NCBI RefSeq assembly: GCF_018998565.1
Contig: NZ_JAHNZO010000019.1
Location: 84,808-148,807, forward strand
Reading direction: 5' to 3'
Source: Paenibacillus oleatilyticus
GTDB lineage: Bacteria > Bacillota > Bacilli > Paenibacillales > NBRC-103111
Length of the DNA: 64,000 nucleotides
Below the pieces are notes generated by a model. That model worked only from the letters and a program-made list of their open reading frames with translations. It ran no database searches and had not been told where the DNA came from. Position numbers and translations under genes: made by a program. The first letter of the stretch is position 1. The number at the start of each line of letters is the position of its first letter. This document shows, in pieces, positions 27,527 through 34,585 of this stretch.

Positions 27527-27778
27527 GGTGGGATATCTACTGGAGGAGCGCTAGCGTTCGCCTTTGTCTGCGGGAAATGTCCGCTGTTAAGCGTCTTCCA
27601 ATCAAATTTCCCGAGGACCCGGGGTCCCCGCAAAGTAATCGGACTAAGCTTCCCCGATTCAACTTCACTTTGTGGGGTGGAGCAGCGACCGGAAGTAGAT
27701 ACCCCACCCCACGTACACCTCTATTATCTCACCTGACCACTTTCTTACACTCTGAAGGGCATCCAAGCCCTCTTTTTT
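27527..27778 (+). ncRNA. Candidate structured non-coding RNA
   Basis: A long-range closing stem pairs 27527-27540 (GGTGGGATATCTAC) with 27695-27708 (GTAGATACCCCACC), 13 of 14 positions. Inside lie a hairpin at 27546-27559, a stem 27571-27578/27606-27613 (CGGGAAAT with ATTTCCCG) holding CGCT-GTTA-AGCG, and an 11-bp stem 27626-27636/27667-27677 holding AATCGG/CCGATT. TGGGGTGG (27673-27680) can instead pair with CCACCCCA (27704-27711). That would break both the closing stem and the 11-bp stem, as in a switch. A terminator follows at 27755-27778. It does not match tmRNA, RNase P, SRP or a riboswitch I know. Strand is inferred from the terminator. Confidence 0.4.
27755..27778 (+). terminator. Right terminator of the element
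   Basis: AGGGC-ATCCAA-GCCCT (27756-27771) followed by CTTTTTT. Confidence 0.75.
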
Positions 27779-27785
27779 GCGTTCC

Positions 27786-28259
27786 TCACTCCGCAAATCG
27801 GTCCGCCACCGAGCTGGCGCCGAACGACATCGGCTTAATACGCGCTTCGTAGCCGACAGAGGTGACCCAGCCGCAAATTTCCTGGATCAGCACCTTCGTC
27901 TCGCCCTGCTGGCCGATGTCGATGTGAATTTCCAGCGGCCACTGGGAAGTCAGATCGCTCATTCCGCTGCGGTTCAACAGCTCGACCAGCTCCAGGCTGA
28001 GCTCGGTTTCGCGGTATATGCGCGTGCGCAGGTCGAAGAGCGGGCGGCTGCTCCTTTTACGATAAAAAAAGCGGGCTCCCTTGCCGATCCGGTGAATGAT
28101 GACGGCCGTGACGAGCGTCGTGCTGCGCCGGGTCGTATGGGAATCCGTTCCGATAACCAATTTATAGCTTGCTTCCTGATCTTCTTGGACAAAGTCGTGC
28201 AGGATTTTAACCATTTCCTCCAATGCAACGGAACCTCTAGTCGGGCTAAGGAACATCAT
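27786..28259 (-). CDS. Ribonuclease H-like YkuK family protein (DUF458)
   Basis: The 157-residue protein matches the YkuK/DUF458 family by recall. Its RNase H-like core shows acidic residues in LVIGTDSHT, the strand LVTAVIIHRIGKGARFFY and IHIDIGQQGETK. Biochemical function is not established; a nucleic-acid role is inferred from the fold. GGAGGGAG lies upstream of ATG 28259 at slightly long spacing; ATG 28256 is the alternative. It is convergent with the carbohydrate operon, and its stop lies two bases beyond the structured element. Confidence 0.85.
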   Translation of the reverse strand: MMFLSPTRGSVALEEMVKILHDFVQEDQEASYKLVIGTDSHTTRRSTTLVTAVIIHRIGKGARFFYRKRSSRPLFDLRTRIYRETELSLELVELLNRSGMSDLTSQWPLEIHIDIGQQGETKVLIQEICGWVTSVGYEARIKPMSFGASSVADRFAE

Positions 28260-28611
28260 CTGTCATCCAACTCCCTCCAAGATTGAAAATGACCCCATAG
28301 CTATAGTTTACGCCAAAAATCGTTAAAATAGTTTAAATTTGCAGCGGATCGACTGGAATCGGAACTTGGAACTCAACGGGTAGTCAACAGAAAAGCAAAA
28401 GACCAAACGAGGTGCAAAAAGAGGATCGGTGTAATAGAGTAGAGCGTGCTAAACCCAAGTTGTTCGTAAAAGGAGCCAGGTCCTTTAAAAAGAGCCCAAG
28501 CCTTACGGCCCAGGCCAATGAAAAAAACATCCTCTTTTATTGTAAAGTAACGGGAGTTCAAATTCAAATCGTTAGACCATCGGTAAATTTTAATAAAATT
28601 CTGAAAAATAA
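28260..28611. other. AT-rich intergenic stretch without a supported gene
   Basis: No frame here has both a ribosome-binding site and recognisable protein features. A 64-codon minus-strand frame from TTG 28567 ends in a hydrophobic segment, but nothing resembling a ribosome-binding site precedes it. A small hairpin AAAGGA-GCCAGG-TCCTTT lies near 28468-28487. Confidence 0.5.
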
Positions 28612-28640
28612 TTCAAAATAGAGCGCTTTCATCATATAAT
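28612..28640 (+). promoter_or_regulatory. Promoter of the 43-residue small gene
   Basis: TTCAAA (28612-28617), 17-base spacer and a perfect TATAAT (28635-28640). Confidence 0.6.
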
Positions 28641-28686
28641 GGAATTAACCTGTCAGCGGCATCGCTGTAAAAGGAGGCTTGGCGCC

Positions 28687-28818
28687 ATGGAGGGAAGATT
28701 TTCCGTTGGACTCGTTATAGGAACGATGCTCAGTATACCGCTGTGGGTATCCGCTATCGGGTGGATGAGGCTCGCAGGTTCCGCTGTAGAATATTTATTC
28801 CGGCATCATATCATCTAA
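28687..28818 (+). CDS. Small membrane protein, 43 residues
   Basis: ATG 28687 follows AAAGGAGG at good spacing. The frame encodes 43 residues with one hydrophobic segment (about 6-25, VGLVIGTMLSIPLWVSAIGW) and a basic end RHHII. A promoter lies at 28612-28640 and a strong hairpin terminator at 28894-28946, so it has the parts of a complete small transcription unit. I do not recognise a family. Confidence 0.65.
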   Translation: MEGRFSVGLVIGTMLSIPLWVSAIGWMRLAGSAVEYLFRHHII

Positions 28819-28893
28819 TGATCGGACAGAGTGTGTGAAGATAGCCCGGGGATCCGTTCCGGTCGTCTTGCTCCTCCGTTTGTCTATCGTCAT

Positions 28894-28946
28894 AAGACCG
28901 CACTTTCCGCAGGTGAAAGCTTCCGGAAGAACGCGGTCTTTTCTTT
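28894..28946 (+). terminator. Terminator after the small membrane-protein gene
   Basis: AAGACCGC (28894-28901) pairs with GCGGTCTT (28933-28940), followed by TTCTTTG. Confidence 0.75.
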
Positions 28947-29045
28947 GTTCTCCGCATAAGAGGAGCATGTTCCTTTTTGTCGAAAAAACAGGTAAAATAA
29001 AGGAAATACGCCTGTAATTCGTACGACAGGAAGGGGAGAGCACGT

Positions 29046-29555
29046 ATGAAAACGATGCCGTATCCGTTCAAGAAACCGGAATGGGGAATCAAGGCCAAAG
29101 CGGGGACGGCTTGCCTTTTTCTGCTGCTGACGCTTCCCTGGCCTGTCGCGCAAGCAGGTTTTATGGACCGGGTGAAAGACATTTACGACATGCCGGAGCA
29201 GATCGGACAGCTCCAGAATCAATATAACGAGACGAAGCAGGAGCTGGATCGAAACCGGGAGCAGCTTGAGACGACGTTGAAGCGCTCGGAGGAAGCTGCG
29301 GAACAATACAAAGCGATGGAGCAACGGCTGATGGAGGAAAATCGCGAGCTTCGCAGCCGCAACGAGCAGTTGGAGCAGCTGATCCGGCGTTTGGAAGAGG
29401 CGGAGGAGGCGAGTGCGCAGCGTACGAGACAAATTGTTCGGACGGCGCTGACGGGAGTGCTGCTTGTTGTGCTCTATTTTGTTCTGATGCGCGTGATTCG
29501 GCTGGCCGTATGGCGCCGGAACCGCAGCGCAAGCCACCGGGGAGGGAACGGATGA
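29046..29555 (+). CDS. Secreted/membrane coiled-coil protein of unknown function
   Basis: A 169-residue protein. A signal peptide or first membrane segment lies at about 17-38 (ACLFLLLTLPWPVAQAG). A long charged coiled coil follows (about 50-125, repeated Glu/Gln/Leu heptads). A C-terminal membrane span (about 133-150) and a basic tail RRNRSASHRGG end it. The coiled coil is thus probably outside, held at both ends. Its stop overlaps the start of the AIM24 gene (ATGA), so the two are translationally coupled and may act together. I cannot assign a family. Confidence 0.75.
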   Translation: MKTMPYPFKKPEWGIKAKAGTACLFLLLTLPWPVAQAGFMDRVKDIYDMPEQIGQLQNQYNETKQELDRNREQLETTLKRSEEAAEQYKAMEQRLMEENRELRSRNEQLEQLIRRLEEAEEASAQRTRQIVRTALTGVLLVVLYFVLMRVIRLAVWRRNRSASHRGGNG

Positions 29556-30253
29556 AGATTCATGTAGAAGAAGGAGCTGGAAGCGACGGACAGGCGGCAG
29601 CCGTGGAGCTTGCCGCCGGCGAAGCCGCCTTGGTGCTGCATCCGAAGCAGATCATTGCCTTTCAGGGCCGTTCCGGAAGCCGGGAGGACCGTCTATTGAA
29701 TGTGGCCGGAGTTTATCGGAAGAAGCGTTGGATCGAGTCGCGTTTGACCGGCCCTGCCCGCTTTGTGCTGGGCGTTCCGGCAGGCTACAGTTTCCGGGCG
29801 ATGGAACTGCCGGAGGATAGCAGCCTGCTGTTCGACATCCGGTATGTGCTGCTGTACAGCGAAGGGATGAAGCTGCAGAGCCGGTTCCAAAAAATCAAAC
29901 AAGCCGTTGTTACGCAGGACTGGATTCGGATGAAATTTTCCGGCGGCGGCACGCTCGGTCTGCTTAGCTGCGGCCCTCTGTGCGAGCTGACGATCGATCC
30001 GTCGGAACCGGTCTATGTCGATATCGGCTGTCTCGTCGCATATCCGGAGGAAGCCAAGCTGCAGCTTTGCGTCTACGGTAACCCGCTTGCAAGCCAGCGC
30101 ATGAACTACCATTGGGAAATTACCGGCTCGGGCAAGGTGCTTTTGCAGCCTTCCAGACCGAGATTCGGGCTGGCCGATCCTTTGCAGGGCGATTCCTTGT
30201 TCAAACGGATTTTGAGAGAAGCGCTTCCGTTCGGCGGAGTCATTATAAAGTAA
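29552..30253 (+). CDS. AIM24 family protein
   Basis: A 233-residue beta-rich protein of the AIM24/TIGR00266 family, recognised from the overall strand pattern (AALVLHPKQIIAFQG, GPARFVLGVPAGYSF, VYVDIGCLVAYPEEAKLQL). AIM24 acts in mitochondrial inner-membrane organisation in yeast; the bacterial role is unclear. ATG 29552 overlaps the stop of the preceding membrane coiled-coil gene and has GGGAGGG upstream. The coupling suggests the AIM24 domain works at the membrane with that partner. Confidence 0.82.
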   Translation: MKIHVEEGAGSDGQAAAVELAAGEAALVLHPKQIIAFQGRSGSREDRLLNVAGVYRKKRWIESRLTGPARFVLGVPAGYSFRAMELPEDSSLLFDIRYVLLYSEGMKLQSRFQKIKQAVVTQDWIRMKFSGGGTLGLLSCGPLCELTIDPSEPVYVDIGCLVAYPEEAKLQLCVYGNPLASQRMNYHWEITGSGKVLLQPSRPRFGLADPLQGDSLFKRILREALPFGGVIIK

Positions 30254-30359
30254 AATTTATGAAAAAACATGAAAAAGCAGGAATTCCTTGTCCTCCGGTA
30301 GAAATGGTTTACTAGAAGATGAAATTTGACGAAAATTGCAAAGGGATGGGAGTGTGTGT

Positions 30360-32246
30360 ATGGAGTACCTGCACGGAACCTACAGTATCCCTCTTGTCTT
30401 GCTGTCCGTCTTTATTTCCATCTGTTCCTCGTATTGCGCACTGGATTTAAGTGAAAGGATGCCGAAGCTGTGCGGCCGTTCCAAATCGCTGTGGATGGTA
30501 CTCGGGTCCGTCATCATGGGGCTCGGCATTTGGTCGATGCATTTTATCGGCATGCTGGCTTTACATCTTCCCGTCGACGTTCGCTATCATTCTCTTTATT
30601 TAGTTTTGTCCATTTTATTGCCGATAGGTGCTGCTTGGGCTCCGCTCTCTGCCATCTCCGGGGATGCGCCGACCCGGCGCCAGTCGCTGGCCGGCTTTCT
30701 ATGGATGGGTCTTGCGATTGCAGGGATGCATTATACCGGGATGGCCGCGATGCAAATTCCCGGCATGATTACGTATAACCCGTATTGGATCGGCGTGTCG
30801 CTGCTCATTGCTTTCGGCGCTTCGTTCGTCGCTTTTCGCTGGGCGTTCGTTTACCGAAAAATACACGAAGGGAGACCGCCGTCGTTTTCGGCAAAATGCA
30901 TAACGGCCGCTCTGCTTGGCTTCGCCATAGCAGGGATGCACTATAGCGGCATGCAAGCGGCCAATTTTCAAGTGAACGGAGCATTGAGGCATGGTGCAGG
31001 AGAAGCTCTTCAAGGCTTGGACGATATGCTTCTGGCATCATGGATCGGGGCGGCGGCACTTATCGTGCTTCTGCTCTTCGCTTTCAGCCAATTTCTGGAG
31101 CGAAGATTCGCGCAGCGGCTTGCGGATGGGAACAAGCAAAGATACGACTCTGTCTTCGAGCATAATCCCGACATGGTTTGTCTGTTCGATTTGAGCGGGC
31201 GGGTTCTTCGGGCCAATCCCGCAGCCGAGCGCATTAGCGGGTATTCCCGGGAGCATTTTGTCAGCCAGCCCTTCACCCGCTTTATGAACCGCCGGGACAG
31301 CATGAAGATCCGCGCCTGCTTCGCCGAGGTGCTGGAGGGGACGCCGCAGACGCTCGAATGCTCCATTCGCCACCGGGACGGCCGAACCGTGCATTTGAGC
31401 ACGACCATCGTGCCGATGATGGAGGACGGAAAGATCATCGATATCTACACGATCTCGAAGGACATCACCGTGCAGAAAAAAACGGAGCGGCAGCTGATCG
31501 AAGCGAAGCTGGAGGCCGAACGCGCAGCCCGGGTCAAAAGCGAATTTCTCGCCGTCATGAGTCACGAAGTCCGCACCCCCTTGAACGGGGTGATCGGGAT
31601 GAGCGAGCTTCTGCTTGAATCCGAGCTGAACGAGGAGCAGCGCGAGTACGTAAAGATTATCGGCAAAAGCGGCAAGGCGCTGCTGTCCGTCATCAACGAC
31701 GTGCTTGATTTTTCCAAGATCGAATCGGGCAAAGTGAATATAAAGAACGAGCCTTTTCATCTGGCGGAATGCCTGCAGGAGACGCTTCGTCTGTTCACGC
31801 CGCAAATCCAGCACCGCGCGCTTGAACTGAATGTGTACTCCGATTCCGCGGTACCCGAGTTTCTGATCGGAGACGAAGTCCGGCTCAAGCAAGTTTTGAT
31901 CAATCTGATCGGGAATGCCGTCAAATTCACGGAACAGGGGGGGATTGAGGTCCGTATTCGGCAAGTATGCCGCAGGGGAGAGCAATTGGAGCTTGAGTTT
32001 GCGGTCCGGGATACCGGCATCGGCATCCCGGCAAAGGCGATTCCGGATTTATTCCAGCCATTCTATCAATTGGATGCTACAGCGCGCAAGCACGGGGGCA
32101 CCGGCCTCGGTCTGGCGATAAGCAAAAAACTGGTGGAGCTGATGGGCGGCAGCATACGGGCGGAATCTTCTCCGGGAAACGGAGCCGTCTTCGTGTTTAC
32201 GATCCAGGTCCGCTGCACCGAAGATAAGATGGCCGTACGGCTTTAG
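30360..32246 (+). CDS. MHYT-domain sensor histidine kinase with PAS domain
   Basis: A 628-residue kinase. The N-terminal seven-helix MHYT sensor carries the repeated motifs MHFIGM (60-65), MHYTGM and MHYSGM, proposed to bind a metal and sense oxygen, CO or NO. A PAS domain (about 260-375), HisKA with His402 in MSHEVRTPLNG and a HATPase with NAVKF, DTGIGI and GTGLGL follow. There is no receiver domain, and no response regulator is adjacent, so the partner is encoded elsewhere. ATG 30360 follows GGGAG; the longer GTG-initiated frame is not needed. Confidence 0.92.
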   Translation: MEYLHGTYSIPLVLLSVFISICSSYCALDLSERMPKLCGRSKSLWMVLGSVIMGLGIWSMHFIGMLALHLPVDVRYHSLYLVLSILLPIGAAWAPLSAISGDAPTRRQSLAGFLWMGLAIAGMHYTGMAAMQIPGMITYNPYWIGVSLLIAFGASFVAFRWAFVYRKIHEGRPPSFSAKCITAALLGFAIAGMHYSGMQAANFQVNGALRHGAGEALQGLDDMLLASWIGAAALIVLLLFAFSQFLERRFAQRLADGNKQRYDSVFEHNPDMVCLFDLSGRVLRANPAAERISGYSREHFVSQPFTRFMNRRDSMKIRACFAEVLEGTPQTLECSIRHRDGRTVHLSTTIVPMMEDGKIIDIYTISKDITVQKKTERQLIEAKLEAERAARVKSEFLAVMSHEVRTPLNGVIGMSELLLESELNEEQREYVKIIGKSGKALLSVINDVLDFSKIESGKVNIKNEPFHLAECLQETLRLFTPQIQHRALELNVYSDSAVPEFLIGDEVRLKQVLINLIGNAVKFTEQGGIEVRIRQVCRRGEQLELEFAVRDTGIGIPAKAIPDLFQPFYQLDATARKHGGTGLGLAISKKLVELMGGSIRAESSPGNGAVFVFTIQVRCTEDKMAVRL

Positions 32247-32354
32247 CTGTTCGGCCCTTATTTTTTTGTCCGCCGTTGGACGGAAAAGCAACCTTTGTTT
32301 CTTTAGCTGCGTATTAATTATGGGTTTCTTCGTCAAGAGAAAGGATGAGAACTT

Positions 32355-33587
32355 ATGACCACTTCTTCACCGGGTATGGGCAATTTATTTCGCAACCGGT
32401 TCGTACAAGTCATCCTGCTGTCGGGTTTACTGCTGCAAATCGGCATTTGGGTGCGCAACTTTGCCATTTTGCTGTTTGTTGTCGATCAGACGAACGGGGA
32501 TTCGAACGCCGTTGCGATGATCTCAGTGGCTGAATTTGCGCCGATCTTTATTTTCTCGTTTATCGGAGGTACGTTCGCGGACCGCTGGAGGCCGAAGCGG
32601 ACGATGGTCTGGTGCGATATTCTCAGTGCGGTATCCGTCTTTGCCGTGCTGCTGACTCTGGTATACGGCAGCTGGAAGGCCGTATTTTTCGCCACACTGG
32701 TTTCTGCCATCCTCTCTCAGTTCTCGCAGCCTTCGGGGATGCGGCTGTTCAAGCTGCATGTGCCCGAGGCGCTCATTCAGGCGGGTATGTCGATTTACCA
32801 GACGATGTTCGCGCTGTTCATGGTGCTGGGCCCGATTCTCGGCACATTCGTCTATCAGCGTTTCGGCATTGTGGTAGCTATCGCCATCATGGGCGTCGCT
32901 TTTCTGCTTTCCGCCCTGGTACTCGCCATGCTGCCGCCGGATACCGAAGAGGAGACGGCCAAGGAGCGCACTTCCATTCGTGAGGAAATGGCCGCCGGTT
33001 TCCGTTACGTGCTGTCCCGAAAGCTGCTGACCACGCTCGGTCTTTGCTTCATGATCGCCGGCTTCGCGATCGGGCTCATTCAACCGCTCGGCGTCTTCCT
33101 GGTCACGGAACGGCTCGGGCTGCATAAAGAAAATTTGCAGTGGCTGATGACCGCAAGCGGCGTAGCGATGATTGTGGGCGGCGGAATTGCCATGGGGCTG
33201 TCGAAGAAATTCGCGCCCCAAGTGCTGCTCATGATCGGTATGGCGGTCAGCGCCGTAAGCGTTGCTCTTACGGGCTTTTCCACGGTGCTGTGGTTTACGC
33301 TGTTCGCACAGTTCCTCGCAGGCTTGGTACTGCCCTGTATTCAGATCGGCATTAACACACTTATTTTGCAAAATACGGACTCAGCGTTTGTCGGACGGGT
33401 GAATGGCATTTTGAACCCGATTTTTATGGGCTCGATGGTTGTGACGATGAGCTTGGCCGGCCAGCTGAAAGGGATGTTTTCGATCGTGGGGATGTATGAA
33501 GCGTCGGCCGTTCTATTTGCTCTTGGCGTGCTGGTCATGCTTCCGGTCATGCGTATGCCGGCGAAGGCCGGGATGCCCGAAGGTTAA
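32355..33587 (+). CDS. MFS transporter
   Basis: A 410-residue protein with about 12 hydrophobic spans and the MFS loop GGTFADRWRPKRTMVWCD between helices 2 and 3. It resembles the drug/lysophospholipid-exporter-like MFS group (MFS_3/enterobactin-exporter type). The substrate is unknown. AAAGGA precedes ATG 32355. The downstream membrane-hydrolase gene follows by 38 bases. Confidence 0.9.
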   Translation: MTTSSPGMGNLFRNRFVQVILLSGLLLQIGIWVRNFAILLFVVDQTNGDSNAVAMISVAEFAPIFIFSFIGGTFADRWRPKRTMVWCDILSAVSVFAVLLTLVYGSWKAVFFATLVSAILSQFSQPSGMRLFKLHVPEALIQAGMSIYQTMFALFMVLGPILGTFVYQRFGIVVAIAIMGVAFLLSALVLAMLPPDTEEETAKERTSIREEMAAGFRYVLSRKLLTTLGLCFMIAGFAIGLIQPLGVFLVTERLGLHKENLQWLMTASGVAMIVGGGIAMGLSKKFAPQVLLMIGMAVSAVSVALTGFSTVLWFTLFAQFLAGLVLPCIQIGINTLILQNTDSAFVGRVNGILNPIFMGSMVVTMSLAGQLKGMFSIVGMYEASAVLFALGVLVMLPVMRMPAKAGMPEG

Positions 33588-33625
33588 ACGGGTAGCAGTA
33601 AAGCAACAGGGAAGAGGAGCAGACC

Positions 33626-34510
33626 GTGGATACCATTACGCATACGCTATTTGGCCTTACGTTGTACGGAGCCGTCGACAAACGCGACATGACCCGGGCG
33701 GAAAAGCGGGCGCTGCTGTTTACGACCGTCGCAGGCTCGCAAATTCCCGATATCGATGTCATCTCCGCGTGGTGGGATACGGCGGGGCGCTATCAAATGT
33801 GGCACCGCGGGCTGACCCATTCGGTCTTTCTGGTGCCGGTCTGGGCGGCGCTGCTTGCAGGCCTTTCGCTGCTCCTATGGAAAACCCGCGGCTGGAGCTT
33901 GTTTCTGATCGGTTGTCTCGCTGTCTTCATCCATGATACGAGCGATCTGTTCAACGCTTGGGGAACCGGTTATTTCGAGCCGATCTCGACGATGCGCATT
34001 ACGTTCGGAACGATTCCGATCGTCGACCTTGTCTTCTGGGCGCTTATGCTCGCCGGATGGCTCTGGGCCCGCTTCCGGAGATCGGACCGGGATCGTTCGC
34101 CGCATCGTGTGTACCGCCTCGTGTGGCTGCTGATGGCGCTCTACGTCGGAGCGCAGTCCGCCCAAGGCTACACGCTGTACAAGCAAGCGTCCGAGCAGTA
34201 TGAGCAGGTGGCGCTTTCCGCCGATTTCGTACCGGGAGTGTTTACGGTAATCGGCAAGCAAGGCGGCACGGTCGACCTGCTGAAGGGCTCGGTCTGGACC
34301 GGCGTCAAGCCGGCAGCGAAGCTTCAATCCCAAGAAAACGCGGATCTGGATCGTTTGTTTGCGGCCAACCCGAAAGCGAAGACGCTGTACGAATGGTCTC
34401 CGTTCGTCGTGATCGTCGATGACGAGACCAGGCTTGGCCTGTATGACCCGCGCTTTTACCGGGGCGGACAATCGTTTTTATTCGAATTCATCGAGAAGCA
34501 AGGACTTTAG
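33626..34510 (+). CDS. Membrane-bound metal-dependent hydrolase (YvsG/YdjM family)
   Basis: A 294-residue protein starting at GTG 33626 behind GAGGAG. The motif HTLFGL at the start, IPDIDV and WHRGLTHS are the conserved metal-ligand positions of the YdjM/YvsG family. Four hydrophobic spans lie in the first 170 residues and a soluble domain follows. The reaction is not known. It ends at a strong bidirectional terminator. Confidence 0.85.
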   Translation: MDTITHTLFGLTLYGAVDKRDMTRAEKRALLFTTVAGSQIPDIDVISAWWDTAGRYQMWHRGLTHSVFLVPVWAALLAGLSLLLWKTRGWSLFLIGCLAVFIHDTSDLFNAWGTGYFEPISTMRITFGTIPIVDLVFWALMLAGWLWARFRRSDRDRSPHRVYRLVWLLMALYVGAQSAQGYTLYKQASEQYEQVALSADFVPGVFTVIGKQGGTVDLLKGSVWTGVKPAAKLQSQENADLDRLFAANPKAKTLYEWSPFVVIVDDETRLGLYDPRFYRGGQSFLFEFIEKQGL

Positions 34511-34523
34511 CCTCGCATTCATG

Positions 34524-34570
34524 CAAAAACGCCTCGTTCCGGCGATTCATTGCCGGGAACGGGGCGTTTG
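34524..34570. terminator. Bidirectional terminator
   Basis: AAACGCCTCGTTCCGGC and GCCGGGAACGGGGCGTTT form a long stem with one unpaired base and one wobble, between two convergent genes. Confidence 0.85.
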
Positions 34571-34585
34571 CTGTTTCAAACGGGG

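Larger units (their letters stand above)
27454..27783. repeat. 330-bp intergenic element bounded by 17-bp perfect inverted repeats
   Basis: AACGCAAAAAAGAGGGC at 27454-27470 is the exact reverse complement of the sequence at 27767-27783. Each arm continues into a GGGC-6-base-GCCC hairpin whose T run faces outward. So transcripts starting inside would end at either edge. The element fills the whole space between the stop codons of two convergent genes. No target-site duplication is seen. It could be a small mobile element, a dispersed repeat or an ncRNA locus. Confidence 0.6.

Noticed and set aside
27527..27708. 6S RNA, tmRNA, SRP RNA or T-box leader
   Set aside because: No tmRNA tag or tRNA-like ends, no SRP Alu or GNAR features, no T-box AGGGTGGNACCGCG. 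It has a multi-branched fold rather than the single long bubble of 6S.
27454..27783. Insertion sequence with transposase
   Set aside because: No coding frame of meaningful size inside and no target-site duplication at the edges. At most a non-autonomous element.
28373..28567. 64-codon minus-strand frame with a hydrophobic end
   Set aside because: TTG start without a ribosome-binding site, AT-rich context and no recognisable family. Kept only as part of the gene-free stretch.
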